From Pseudobutyrivibrio sp. ACV-2 (GTDB lineage Bacteria > Bacillota > Clostridia > Lachnospirales > Lachnospiraceae), in NCBI RefSeq assembly GCF_900107545.1, contig NZ_FNQZ01000006.1:1-64000 (forward strand): DNA of 64,000 nt. The letters are read 5' to 3'. The notes under the pieces are model-generated. The model had not been told where the DNA came from, searched no databases, and saw only the letters and a program-made list of their open reading frames with translations. The number at the start of each line of letters is the position of its first letter. The stretch's first letter is position 1. The translations under genes were made by a program, and so were the position numbers. Below are positions 1-7,822 of this stretch, in pieces.

Positions 1-2
1 TC

Positions 3-86
3 AACGTTGACACTGCAAAATTCAAAACAGCTTATGTTTTATCTAAATGGAAAAATCTAAAAGGAAACAACACCTACCGGTGTTGA
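3..86 (+). CDS. Possible C-terminal end of an upstream gene (partial)
   Basis: This frame is open from the window edge and stops at 84-86. The roughly 27 residues include KFKTAYVLSKWKNLKG, which has an ordinary codon look. Another frame is also open and stops at 58-60, so the reading frame is not settled. A 7-bp hairpin (68-74 with 79-85) overlaps the stop. No family can be assigned from so short a piece. Confidence 0.3.
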   Translation, partial: NVDTAKFKTAYVLSKWKNLKGNNTYRC

Positions 87-114
87 CTTGATTAAAAGTG
101 CTATGCACAGACCT

Positions 115-241
115 AATCTTTCATTTGCTTGATTACAGTGTATCTGCCCAGAAATGGGAGTCAAGGATGCTTCGCACCGAAGGCGTTGTCCTTGACACCC
201 ATTTCAAGGCAGATAAAATATCAACAAGCAAAAGAAGGATT
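115..241. repeat. Long imperfect inverted repeat (about 127-nt hairpin)
   Basis: Positions 115-170 read as an imperfect inverted copy of 187-241. Matching blocks include TATCTGCC, GAAATGGG and GTCAAGGA, with a small inner TTCG/CGAA hairpin at the apex (171-181). The whole stretch could fold into one hairpin on either strand. It encodes no protein I can recognise. A MITE-like or structured intergenic element is the likely explanation. Confidence 0.6.
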
Positions 242-280
242 ATTTGTCGTACAAAAAAGTACGGCATTAAACATTAATCA

Positions 281-306
281 AAGGCCTGCGTAGCAGGGCT
301 TCCTTT
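281..306. other. Short intergenic hairpin
   Basis: CCTGC at 285-289 pairs with GCAGG at 293-297 around GTA, flanked by AAGG and a CCTTTT run. A second small hairpin (CGTAC/GTACG) lies at 248-263. The remaining bases to about 415 hold no gene or motif I recognise. Confidence 0.4.
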
Positions 307-416
307 TAAAAGATAAAAAGAGTAAGATAGTCACAAATCTAATTCTTATCACAAATACATAGGGATAGTCTTTTCTATGATTTCCGAGTACAAATTTACG
401 CTGCCATGATTATGGC

Positions 417-445
417 TTGACAGATAAAGGCAATCTATAGATAAT
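417..445 (+). promoter_or_regulatory. Promoter of the first GH114-like gene
   Basis: TTGACA at 417-422, a 17-nt spacer, and GATAAT at 440-445 make a near-consensus vegetative promoter. Transcription would start near 452, only about 10 nt before a terminator-like hairpin. Confidence 0.65.
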
Positions 446-460
446 ATAAACATAAGACTA

Positions 461-496
461 GGTCAGGAAGCGTACGACGCCCTGACCATTTTTTTT
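461..496 (+). terminator. Intrinsic terminator or attenuator in the leader of the first GH114-like gene
   Basis: GGTCAGG (461-467) pairs with CCTGACC (481-487) across a 13-nt loop and is followed by eight T residues. The T-tract runs straight into the GGAG ribosome binding site of the gene that starts at 506. The hairpin lies just downstream of a good promoter, so it should end many transcripts before the coding region. Confidence 0.6.
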
Positions 497-505
497 GGAG
501 AAAAT

Positions 506-1339
506 ATGAAAGAGTATAAGACTTTTAATCACATAAAGCGTATAGTGATAATCCTGCTTATAATTTCAGGATTTATAATGGTGGGACAGAATATTAAACC
601 ACAAGAAGAGTCATATGGTGTGTATATTGGAGCGGATCCCGAAGATTTAAAGGACAAAGATTTGGCAAAAACAATTGTCATCGACGCCCAGTATTACAGC
701 AATGAGGAGATTTCTGATTTAAAGAAGGAAGGACATATAGTCTATACATATCTTAATCTTGGCTCTATCGAAAGCTTTAGAGACTATTACGATGATTATA
801 AATCTCTCACATTAGACACATATGAGAACTGGGAGGATGAAAAATGGGTAGATGTCACAGATGATTCATGGCAGCAATTTTTATCTGATAAGGCAGATGA
901 GCTGATAGATAAAGGCGTTGATGGATTTTTTATAGACAACACGGATGTATATTATCATTATACAACAGATGAAGTTTTTGAAAGTGTTAGCGAAATTTTA
1001 AAAAATTTGCAGAATAAAGACACCTACATCCTCATTAACGGAGGAGATGCCTATGTAACAGAGTATCTGAATCGCTATGGTTCACTCAGTGATATCCTGG
1101 ACGGAGTGAACCAGGAAAATGTGTACACAGCTATCGATTGGGATAGTGATACTTTCACGGTAAATGCAGAAGACGAGCGTGAATATTTTCTTGAATATCT
1201 TCAGCGAGTCAAAGCAGACTGCAAAGATGCTTATGCACTAGACTATGCCACAGACCCTGATATCATCAAATCATCTAAGGCATTTGCTCAAGAGCATGGA
1301 TATACAGTGTATGTTTCTAAATCTTTAGAGTTGGAATAA
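506..1339 (+). CDS. GH114-like endo-alpha-1,4-polygalactosaminidase family protein, copy 1
   Basis: A 277-residue protein with an N-terminal membrane anchor or signal (about residues 12-28, hydrophobic IVIILLIISGFIM) and then a TIM-barrel domain of the GH114/TM1410 type. Visible features are the YGVYIGAD start of the barrel, IVIDAQYY, VYTYLNLGSIE, DGFFIDNTD and the terminal YVSKSLELE. Family members are thought to cut galactosaminoglycan-type exopolysaccharide outside the cell. The substrate here is unknown. The start uses GGAG at 497-500. A near-identical copy begins at 2950, so this is a recent duplication or is kept uniform by gene conversion. Confidence 0.75.
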   Translation: MKEYKTFNHIKRIVIILLIISGFIMVGQNIKPQEESYGVYIGADPEDLKDKDLAKTIVIDAQYYSNEEISDLKKEGHIVYTYLNLGSIESFRDYYDDYKSLTLDTYENWEDEKWVDVTDDSWQQFLSDKADELIDKGVDGFFIDNTDVYYHYTTDEVFESVSEILKNLQNKDTYILINGGDAYVTEYLNRYGSLSDILDGVNQENVYTAIDWDSDTFTVNAEDEREYFLEYLQRVKADCKDAYALDYATDPDIIKSSKAFAQEHGYTVYVSKSLELE

Positions 1340-1411
1340 ACAAAAAACTAATCATAACCTTGAAACATATTAAATTTCACAATGAAAGAGATTGAATCGG
1401 AGGATTAATGG

Positions 1412-2449
1412 ATGGAACAAAGTCATGAAATTATAGATACTAACAAGGAGTATGAGGAACTCTTGTTAAAGGTAGGAACGACCTTGGAAAAAGGCAGGAG
1501 TAGGGTGGCAGCTGCAATAAAGACCATTATGGTTGATACATATTGGGAAATAGGCAGAGATATAGTTGAATATGAGCAGGATGGTCATGAGAAAGCAGAG
1601 TATGGTTCTGAGGTGCTTAGCAGGCTTTCTCAGGACTTGACCAATCGTTACGGAAAAGGCTTTAGTAGGAGCAATGTGGTATACATGCGTAAGCTTTATA
1701 ATGTATATCCAAATAGACAGACACTGTCTGACCAATTGAGTTTTAGCCATTATGTGGAACTTTTAAAAATTGAAGATCCAATGGAAAGATCATTTTACGA
1801 AAAAGAGTGTGCTTCAGAAGGCTGGGGTGTAAGAGAACTCAAGAGGCAGATGAAGAGTATGCTTTTCCATAGGATAGCACTTAGTTCTGATAAGAATGAG
1901 GTGATGAGATTGGCTCAGGAGGGGCAAATAATTGAGAGTGCCGAGGATATAATAAAGGAGCCTTATGTATTTGAGTTTACAGGATTACCGGAATTACCTG
2001 TTTATAAAGAAGGGGACCTGGAAGATGCACTCACTAACAATTTGAGTCAGTTTTTTCTTGAACTGGGTAAAGGATTCACATATGTTGGAAGACAGCAGAA
2101 GATGGTTATTTCAGGAAGGACATATAAGGTTGACTTGGTATTCTACCATAGAATCCTGAAATGCTTTGTGCTCATTGATCTTAAACGTGGAGAGGTGCAG
2201 CATGAAGACATTGGACAGATGAATTTCTATCTGAATTACTATAAAGAAGAGATGAATACAGATGGAGATTCGGATCCTATAGGAATAGTACTAGGCGCAT
2301 ATCAGGATAAATTGGTTGTTCAATATGCCCTTCAAGGTATAAGCAATCAGGTATTTGTTAGCAGATATCAGTTGTATTTGCCTGAAAGAGAACAGTTGGA
2401 AGCAGAGTTTAGGAGATTTATGGAAGACTCTGAATCAAATAAAGAATGA
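1412..2449 (+). CDS. DUF1016 (YhcG-type) PD-(D/E)XK nuclease family protein
   Basis: A 345-residue protein of the usual length for DUF1016/YhcG. The N-terminal half (about 20-165) is helical and contains the conserved YWEIGRDIVEYEQ and LSFSHYVELL segments. The C-terminal half is a restriction-fold nuclease with VDLVFYH followed by VLIDLKRGEV, that is, the D...(D/E)xK core. The family is widespread, patchy and often found near restriction systems and mobile DNA; its cellular role is not settled. The start at 1412 has GGAGG at 1399-1403. A perfect palindrome begins 5 bases after the stop, then a terminator, then a remnant of a second DUF1016 gene. The gene splits two copies of a GH114-like gene, which suggests acquisition. 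Confidence 0.85.
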   Translation: MEQSHEIIDTNKEYEELLLKVGTTLEKGRSRVAAAIKTIMVDTYWEIGRDIVEYEQDGHEKAEYGSEVLSRLSQDLTNRYGKGFSRSNVVYMRKLYNVYPNRQTLSDQLSFSHYVELLKIEDPMERSFYEKECASEGWGVRELKRQMKSMLFHRIALSSDKNEVMRLAQEGQIIESAEDIIKEPYVFEFTGLPELPVYKEGDLEDALTNNLSQFFLELGKGFTYVGRQQKMVISGRTYKVDLVFYHRILKCFVLIDLKRGEVQHEDIGQMNFYLNYYKEEMNTDGDSDPIGIVLGAYQDKLVVQYALQGISNQVFVSRYQLYLPEREQLEAEFRRFMEDSESNKE

Positions 2450-2453
2450 TTTG

Positions 2454-2480
2454 AATTGGTCAGACAGTGTCTGACCAATT
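2454..2480. repeat. Perfect 27-bp palindrome after the DUF1016 gene
   Basis: Two 13-bp arms (2454-2466 and 2468-2480) are exact reverse complements around a single G. The segment 2454-2473 is also the exact reverse complement of 1718-1737 inside the DUF1016 coding region. It is followed by a separate terminator hairpin, so termination is not an obvious reason for it. Confidence 0.8.
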
Positions 2481-2489
2481 AGACAGATA

Positions 2490-2516
2490 GGAGTAGCATA
2501 ATTGCTGCTCCTTTTT
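2490..2516 (+). terminator. Terminator of the DUF1016 gene
   Basis: GGAGTAGCA (2490-2498) pairs with TGCTGCTCC (2503-2511) with one G-U, and is followed by five T residues. Confidence 0.7.
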
Positions 2517-2532
2517 CTATGTAACAAATTGA

Positions 2533-2682
2533 GAACAATTGGTTAAATATGCTACATATGGAATGGATAATAACCTGTTTGTGTCAAAATATGAATTATA
2601 CTTACCAGATAAGAAAGAATTAAAAAAGCTTGTAGACAATATTATTGATGAGGGGACTGAGGGCGAGTGTTTGGAAAATTGA
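2533..2682 (+). pseudogene. Remnant of a second DUF1016 gene (C-terminal end only)
   Basis: The frame from 2533 reads EQLVKYATYGMDNN, then LFVSKYELYLPDKKEL, and ends at a TGA at 2680-2682. It aligns with the last ~45 residues of the complete DUF1016 protein just upstream (KLVVQYALQGISNQ, VFVSRYQLYLPEREQL). An in-frame stop immediately precedes the fragment and nothing else of the gene survives. The two tails differ enough to come from different DUF1016 lineages rather than a simple tandem copy. Confidence 0.8.
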
Positions 2683-2748
2683 ATGAAGAAACCCTATAAA
2701 ATTAGGCTTTCTATCATAATATGATAATAGGTGTCTGGAAAATTTAGT

Positions 2749-2783
2749 GAGTGTTATAGAGAAATCTATAGCACTCTTTTTTT
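2749..2783 (+). terminator. Intrinsic terminator after the DUF1016 remnant
   Basis: GAGTGTTATAG (2749-2759) pairs with CTATAGCACTC (2766-2776) with one G-U, and is followed by seven T residues. It is probably the original terminator of the decayed gene. A second small hairpin (GTTGTC/GACAAC) lies just downstream, near 2793-2808. Confidence 0.65.
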
Positions 2784-2949
2784 ATGTAAGGTTGTCATGG
2801 CGACAACTTTTTGTTGTCGGTTTATACATCGAACCATAGGGTATTACAACGTATTATGAAGTAGTCAAGAGGACAAACCGGTTTGACCGAGACATTAAGA
2901 TTCTAAGGAGGAATAGTGATAACAAGATTATGGAGGTCTGTTTCTTGGT

Positions 2950-3789
2950 ATGAAAAGTGCTGATGTTTTAAACGACAAAATCATCAAACGTATTGTCATA
3001 ATCCTGCTTATAATTTCAGGATTTATCATGGTGGGACAAAATATTCAGCCAAAGGAAGAACCATATGGTGTGTATATTGGAGCGAATCACGAAGATTTAA
3101 AGGACAAAGATTTGGCTAAAACAATTGTCATCGATGCCCAGTATTACAGTAATGAGGAGATTTCCGATTTAAAGAAGGAAGGACATATAGTTTATACATA
3201 TCTTAATCTTGGCTCTATCGAAAGCTTTAGAGACTATTACGATGATTATAAATCTCTCACATTAGGCACATACGAGAACTGGGAGGATGAAAAGTGGGTA
3301 GATGTCACAGATATTGCCTGGCAGCAATTTTTATCTGACAAGGCAGATGAGCTGATAGATAAAGGCGTGGATGGATTTTTTATAGATAACACTGATGTGT
3401 ATTATCATTATGCAACAGATGAAGTTTTTGAAAGCGTTAGCGGAATTTTAAAAAATTTGCAGAATAAAGACACCTACATCTTCATCAACGGAGGGGATGC
3501 CTATGTAACAGAGTATCTGAATCGCTATGGTTCACTCAGTGACGTCCTGGATGGTGTAAATCAGGAAAATGTGTACACAACCATCGATTGGGACAGTGAT
3601 TCTTTCACGGTAAATGCAGAAAACGAGCGTGAATATTTTCTTGAATATCTTCAGCGAGTCAAAGCAGACGGCAAAGATGCTTATGCTCTTGACTACGCTA
3701 CAGACCCTGAAATTATCAAAGCCTCTAAGGCATTTGCTAAAGAGCATGGATATACAGTGTATGTTTCTAAATCCATAGAGCTAGATTAA
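2950..3789 (+). CDS. GH114-like endo-alpha-1,4-polygalactosaminidase family protein, copy 2
   Basis: A 279-residue paralogue of the protein at 506-1339. From IKRIVIILLIISGF onward it differs by only a few scattered residues (for example GANHEDL for GADPEDL, DIAWQQF for DDSWQQF). The first dozen residues (MKSADVLNDKII) are unrelated to copy 1, so the duplication boundary lies just inside the signal/anchor segment. A GGAGG at 2933-2937 sits 12 nt before the ATG. Unlike copy 1, its leader has no terminator; instead it has a 12-bp palindrome CAAACCGGTTTG near 2874-2885 that could be an operator. The two copies may therefore be expressed differently. Confidence 0.75.
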   Translation: MKSADVLNDKIIKRIVIILLIISGFIMVGQNIQPKEEPYGVYIGANHEDLKDKDLAKTIVIDAQYYSNEEISDLKKEGHIVYTYLNLGSIESFRDYYDDYKSLTLGTYENWEDEKWVDVTDIAWQQFLSDKADELIDKGVDGFFIDNTDVYYHYATDEVFESVSGILKNLQNKDTYIFINGGDAYVTEYLNRYGSLSDVLDGVNQENVYTTIDWDSDSFTVNAENEREYFLEYLQRVKADGKDAYALDYATDPEIIKASKAFAKEHGYTVYVSKSIELD

Positions 3790-3904
3790 ATGACATCATA
3801 GCAAAATAAATAAAAGTTAATCATATCCCGTTCACAGTTTGAATATAAGCCCATGATACAATAACAATGTCTCTGTATACACAATTATTCGTAAGGAGAT
3901 ATTT

Positions 3905-5431
3905 ATGACCAGCCTAAATCAGATGCCGGGCAGTTATGATGAATTTTTGCTTCAGAATAGAAAATATATAAACGGTTCTTTCCTATATGTGATTTTTACT
4001 TGTATTTTTACGGGGCCGGCCATTGCACTAGGGATTTATTTTGGCGTATTTAATCATACCAATTATTATGCATGCTTCATTATTTCTTTTGTGATGCTTA
4101 TGCTGTATTTGTTATGTTGGTACCTATATAAGATAAGTCCTTATTCCAGATATAGTGCTTATATAGCTATCTGCGTAATGAACATTATGCTTGTCTACAT
4201 GTCATATGAGAAGATAAATGTGCGTGTCACATGGTTTCTTATGCCGTTGCTTAGTATGCTTTTATTAGACATAAAGATATATGTATCATCATGCTTATTT
4301 AATTACCTAATGGTTATTTTATCGATTTGGCTTTCAGCACCATTTATGAGTTCTATTACAAACGATGTTACCCCTAGGCAGTATTTTTTAAATGAAGCTA
4401 TTGCACGTAGTATAGAATCATTCATTATGGCTGTAGTTGGATATGAAATCGGCAGATTGATATCCTTCTATTACAAGTCATTAATTGAGGAAAAACATAC
4501 CGTTTCTGTGGCCGAAAGGATGATGGAAAAGCAGATTGTATTGCTTGAATCCATGTCAGAGCTATATGATAGAGTAAATTATATTGATTTTGAATCTATG
4601 ATAGAGCAGTCCCTTCAGTGTGGACAGAAGATTGAATATAAGCTTGACCTTGAAAATAATAATCATTCCCATATGGTAAATGGTATGATTGATGAGGTTC
4701 CTAAAGAGGATCATGATAGATTCCTTAGATTTACAGATTTAAAAACTATTCAAAGCCGCCTATCAAAGCAGAAAATCATTTCAGAGGACTTTAAGAAGAA
4801 TAATAAAAACTGGTACAGATTGCAGTATATTGTGGTAGCATCAGATGAAAATGGCTATCCTACAAAGGTAATATTTACCACATTAAATATTGATGAGGAA
4901 AAACGTAAGGAAAAATTCCTATTAGAGATGGCATTGACAGATGAGCTCACTAAATTGAGCAATCGTAGATGCTATGACAGAGATGTTGCCGAATGGAAGA
5001 TGGTGGCACCACCTGAAAATCTCTGCATTATTTCCGTAGATGTTAATGGACTCAAGATAGTAAATGACACTTTAGGACACATGGCTGGAGATGAGTTGAT
5101 TAACGGCGCCGTAGACTGTATTTTAAAGGGCATGAAAAGGAATGGAAAGCTGTATAGAACAGGCGGGGACGAATTTGTGGCAATTATATTTACCACAGAT
5201 TATAAGGAAATTGGTGAGGCGATATTAAATTATGCGAACCAGTGGCGCGGAATATATAACAATAAGCTTGCCATTTCAATTGGCATGGCTTCAGTGGTAG
5301 AATATCCTTATGTGACATATGAAGAATTGGAAAAAATAGCCGATGATATTATGTACCAAAACAAAGCTGAATATTATAAGCAAAACGGAATAGACAGAAA
5401 TGCCTTGTACAATAAATATCAGGCAAGATAA
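3905..5431 (+). CDS. Membrane-bound diguanylate cyclase (GGDEF)
   Basis: A 508-residue protein that should make cyclic di-GMP from two GTP. The first ~190 residues hold about six hydrophobic segments, followed by a linker of ~150 residues with no clear domain, then a GGDEF domain starting at LTDELTKLSNRRCYD and carrying an intact RTGGDEFVA signature near residue 420. No RxxD inhibitory site is visible five residues before GGDEF, so product inhibition is probably absent. The start has AAGGAGAT 6 nt upstream. The small gene at 5448 follows within 16 nt and is probably cotranscribed. Confidence 0.85.
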   Translation: MTSLNQMPGSYDEFLLQNRKYINGSFLYVIFTCIFTGPAIALGIYFGVFNHTNYYACFIISFVMLMLYLLCWYLYKISPYSRYSAYIAICVMNIMLVYMSYEKINVRVTWFLMPLLSMLLLDIKIYVSSCLFNYLMVILSIWLSAPFMSSITNDVTPRQYFLNEAIARSIESFIMAVVGYEIGRLISFYYKSLIEEKHTVSVAERMMEKQIVLLESMSELYDRVNYIDFESMIEQSLQCGQKIEYKLDLENNNHSHMVNGMIDEVPKEDHDRFLRFTDLKTIQSRLSKQKIISEDFKKNNKNWYRLQYIVVASDENGYPTKVIFTTLNIDEEKRKEKFLLEMALTDELTKLSNRRCYDRDVAEWKMVAPPENLCIISVDVNGLKIVNDTLGHMAGDELINGAVDCILKGMKRNGKLYRTGGDEFVAIIFTTDYKEIGEAILNYANQWRGIYNNKLAISIGMASVVEYPYVTYEELEKIADDIMYQNKAEYYKQNGIDRNALYNKYQAR

Positions 5432-5447
5432 AAGGGGAAATGAAAAA

Positions 5448-5726
5448 ATGGATAGCGAAACAAAAGAATTGTATAAGAAAATGACACAGGTTCATGAGAA
5501 GGTAGATGTATTATTCAAAACTGCGAAAATACCCTCAATGCTGATGAACGAATACAATAATAAGGTGTCACAGTATGAAAATATGTATGATACTGTGGAA
5601 ACTATGAAATCCATGGCTCAGACAGAGGATGCTGTGATAAAGCTTGATTTACAGCAAAAAGAAATACTTAACAGGCGTATAAAATGTGAAATGGAGTTGG
5701 CAAAAAAAGCTCAGCAATGCTTGTAA
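5448..5726 (+). CDS. Small coiled-coil protein of unknown function
   Basis: A 92-residue charged protein that is helical throughout (ELYKKMTQVHEKVDVLF, IKLDLQQKEILNRRIKCEME), with no membrane segment. The longer frame from 5400 would start inside the upstream gene. The ATG at 5448 has AGGGGA a few bases upstream, so I choose it. It lies immediately behind the diguanylate cyclase and before a terminator, so it may be a partner of that protein. I do not recognise the family. Confidence 0.6.
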   Translation: MDSETKELYKKMTQVHEKVDVLFKTAKIPSMLMNEYNNKVSQYENMYDTVETMKSMAQTEDAVIKLDLQQKEILNRRIKCEMELAKKAQQCL

Positions 5727-5734
5727 ATAGTGAG

Positions 5735-5765
5735 ACATCCTTCTTTTGGGGAAGGATGTTTTATT
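5735..5765 (+). terminator. Intrinsic terminator
   Basis: ACATCCTTC (5735-5743) and GAAGGATGT (5751-5759) form a perfect 9-bp stem followed by TTTATT. It closes the GGDEF/coiled-coil unit ahead of sfsA. Confidence 0.75.
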
Positions 5766-5800
5766 ATGCATTTTTATTATTATTTGAAAGGTGTACATTC

Positions 5801-6451
5801 ATGAAATATGAAAATATAGTTCCTGCAAAATTTGTAGCAAGGCCTAACAGATTTATAGCGCAGGTGGAATTAGACGGACAAGCTATATCTGTGCATGTGA
5901 AAAATACCGGCCGCTGTAAGGAGCTGTTGCTTCCAGATAGAATTGTGTATTTGGAAAAAGCAAAAAATCCAGAGAGAAAAACCCCGTATGATTTAGTTGC
6001 AGTCGAGACACCGATTGGGATAGTAAACATTGATTCTCAGGCGCCAAATGCTGTTGTAAAGGAATGGTTAGAAAGACAGGATTATGACTATATTGACCCG
6101 GAGCATAAATTTGGAGATTCAAGAATCGATTTTTACATGAAAAAAGGAAAAGATGAATATCTTTTAGAGGTGAAAGGGTGCACTCTTATAAAGGATGGCG
6201 TAGGCTATTTTCCAGATGCCCCAACGGAAAGAGGGGTAAAGCATCTCAGGGAACTGGCGAAAGCTACGAAGGATGGCTATAAGGCAAAAATAGCATTTGT
6301 CATTCAGGTTGAAGGAGTTTCTGAGGTGCGCCCAAATGTGGAAACTCATCCGGAGTTTGGTGTGGCGCTGAATGAAGCTACTGATGCAGGTGTTGAGATT
6401 TTATATTTAAAATGTAAAGTAGAAAGTGACAGCTTAGAAATAATAGATTGA
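5801..6451 (+). CDS. sfsA: DNA/RNA nuclease SfsA
   Basis: A 216-residue SfsA family protein. Typical features are the N-terminal OB-like part (RPNRFIAQVELDG, HVKNTGRCKELLLP) and the nuclease part with GDSRIDFYM and LEVKGCTL, followed by FPDAPTERGVKHLREL. The family was first named as a sugar-fermentation stimulation factor; later work supports nuclease activity, but its role in the cell is unclear. An upstream in-frame start at 5717 would run through the terminator at 5735-5765, so the ATG at 5801, with AAAGGTG upstream, is preferred. The Nudix gene follows 12 nt later. Confidence 0.9.
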   Translation: MKYENIVPAKFVARPNRFIAQVELDGQAISVHVKNTGRCKELLLPDRIVYLEKAKNPERKTPYDLVAVETPIGIVNIDSQAPNAVVKEWLERQDYDYIDPEHKFGDSRIDFYMKKGKDEYLLEVKGCTLIKDGVGYFPDAPTERGVKHLRELAKATKDGYKAKIAFVIQVEGVSEVRPNVETHPEFGVALNEATDAGVEILYLKCKVESDSLEIID

Positions 6452-6463
6452 TAGGAGATAGTT

Positions 6464-7054
6464 ATGACTGAAAATGAAAATCTAGAGTGGGAAGAGGTTT
6501 CCTGCGAGCATATCATAAATGACGAGTGGATTGATTTTAGAAAGAGCAAATATAGATTTCCAGACGGCAGTGAGTTCGAGCCATACTATAGCTATAGCCG
6601 CAAGGATTATGTGGTGATTGTAGCCACTGATGAGGATGGAAAATATATCTGTGTAAGACAGTATCGCCAGGGAATCAAGCGTGTTACAACAGAGTTTTGT
6701 GCAGGAGGGATAGAAAGGTCAGATGAAAAAGAATACGGAAATTGTATGGATGCTTCAAAAGCAGAGGATGCTTTAGAAGCAGCAAAAAGGGAACTCATGG
6801 AAGAAACAGGATACGAAAGTGATGAGTGGAAGTTTCTGCTGTCAGTGCCTTCTAATGCTACCATGGCTGATAATTATGCCAATATTTTCGTTGCAAAAAA
6901 TTGCCGTAAGGTAAGTGGTCAAAATCTGGATGATACAGAGTTTTTAAATGTTCATCTGTATGATAGAAATGAAATAGATAAAATGATTGAGTCTGGAGAG
7001 TTTCCACAGGCAACACATATTTTATCATTATTGCTGGCTGACAAAGCTGAATAA
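6464..7054 (+). CDS. Nudix hydrolase, ADP-ribose pyrophosphatase-like
   Basis: A 196-residue Nudix protein. The catalytic helix is intact (EDALEAAKRELMEETGY, i.e. EX7REUXEEXGU). The glycine that normally precedes it by five residues is displaced by an insert of about 15 residues (GGIERSDEKEYGN...). RQYRQGIKRVTTEFCAGGIE is the usual lead-in of ADP-ribose-type enzymes, so hydrolysis of ADP-sugars is the best guess. It follows sfsA by 12 nt and probably shares its transcript. Confidence 0.85.
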   Translation: MTENENLEWEEVSCEHIINDEWIDFRKSKYRFPDGSEFEPYYSYSRKDYVVIVATDEDGKYICVRQYRQGIKRVTTEFCAGGIERSDEKEYGNCMDASKAEDALEAAKRELMEETGYESDEWKFLLSVPSNATMADNYANIFVAKNCRKVSGQNLDDTEFLNVHLYDRNEIDKMIESGEFPQATHILSLLLADKAE

Positions 7055-7073
7055 ACTCAAAAAACATTCAAAA

Positions 7074-7098
7074 AGCTGCCCTTTTAAGGCAGCTTCTT
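7074..7098. terminator. Convergent (bidirectional) terminator
   Basis: AGCTGCC (7074-7080) pairs with GGCAGCT (7088-7094). The T-run is better on the minus strand, and one arm lies within the last codons of the minus-strand ECF gene. Confidence 0.65.
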
Positions 7099-7644
7099 GT
7101 TTAAGATAGGATATAAAATTGTGGCTATAATGACGCCAAATACGCCTTGAACAATATTTGGAATGATACTTGCTGCAGCAGCTACTGTAGCAGCGGCTAC
7201 AGATGAATCATTCAATACTGAAAGAGTAAATATTTCAAATAAGAAATATCCCAATACCATGACGGCTTCACCAATAACACCACCGATGGCAAGCTGAGGA
7301 ACTACGTTACCAGATGAAAAAACCTTTTGAAGCAGTTTGAAAATGTGATATCCAACGAATGCTGTAAGGGCTTTTATTATGAAAGTGGCAGGTACATAGA
7401 TGAAGTATCCTCCGATGAAATCAGAAAGTGCTGAGCCAAGTCCTGCAGCAAAGGCGCCCCAAATTGGGCCAAGTATCAAGCCTGATAATAAAACAAATCC
7501 ATCTCCTGGATGAATGTATCCATTTGTAGGTGTAGGGATTTTAATAATCATTGTACCTACGCAGGTTAGAGCAGCAAAAAGTGCTGTAAAAATAATTTTC
7601 TTAGTCCGGTCCATATTTTGTGTGGTATATGCAGTTGCCTTCAT
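7084..7644 (-). CDS. ECF transporter S component (vitamin-type uptake)
   Basis: A 186-residue integral membrane protein with about six hydrophobic segments (IIFTALFAALTCVGTMII, GFVLLSGLILGPIWGAFAAG and others). The layout, including IPTPTNGYIHPGDG after the first segment, is typical of ECF substrate-binding S subunits. These bind a vitamin or precursor and dock on a shared EcfAAT energising module encoded elsewhere. The substrate cannot be told from sequence. A TTG start at 7656 is possible, but GGAGG sits 5-6 nt before the ATG at 7644, which decides the start. Confidence 0.8.
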   Translation of the reverse strand: MKATAYTTQNMDRTKKIIFTALFAALTCVGTMIIKIPTPTNGYIHPGDGFVLLSGLILGPIWGAFAAGLGSALSDFIGGYFIYVPATFIIKALTAFVGYHIFKLLQKVFSSGNVVPQLAIGGVIGEAVMVLGYFLFEIFTLSVLNDSSVAAATVAAAASIIPNIVQGVFGVIIATILYPILNKKLP

Positions 7645-7822
7645 TTGTGCCTCCAATTCAAAGTGTAAAATTTAATAGCAAAAAGTCTATATTTTTATTG
7701 CGTTTATAATACCACCAAATTACAATAATGCAATATAGAAATCCTTGATAATTGGGTATAAGAGATTTTTATAGGTAAAAAATCAGTAGATAATAATCAA
7801 TAATATAGAAAAGAGGTATATC

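Noticed and set aside
345-505. Riboswitch (c-di-GMP, fluoride or similar) before the first GH114-like gene
   Set aside because: The leader after the predicted transcription start is only ~50 nt and holds one simple terminator hairpin; no known aptamer core is visible.
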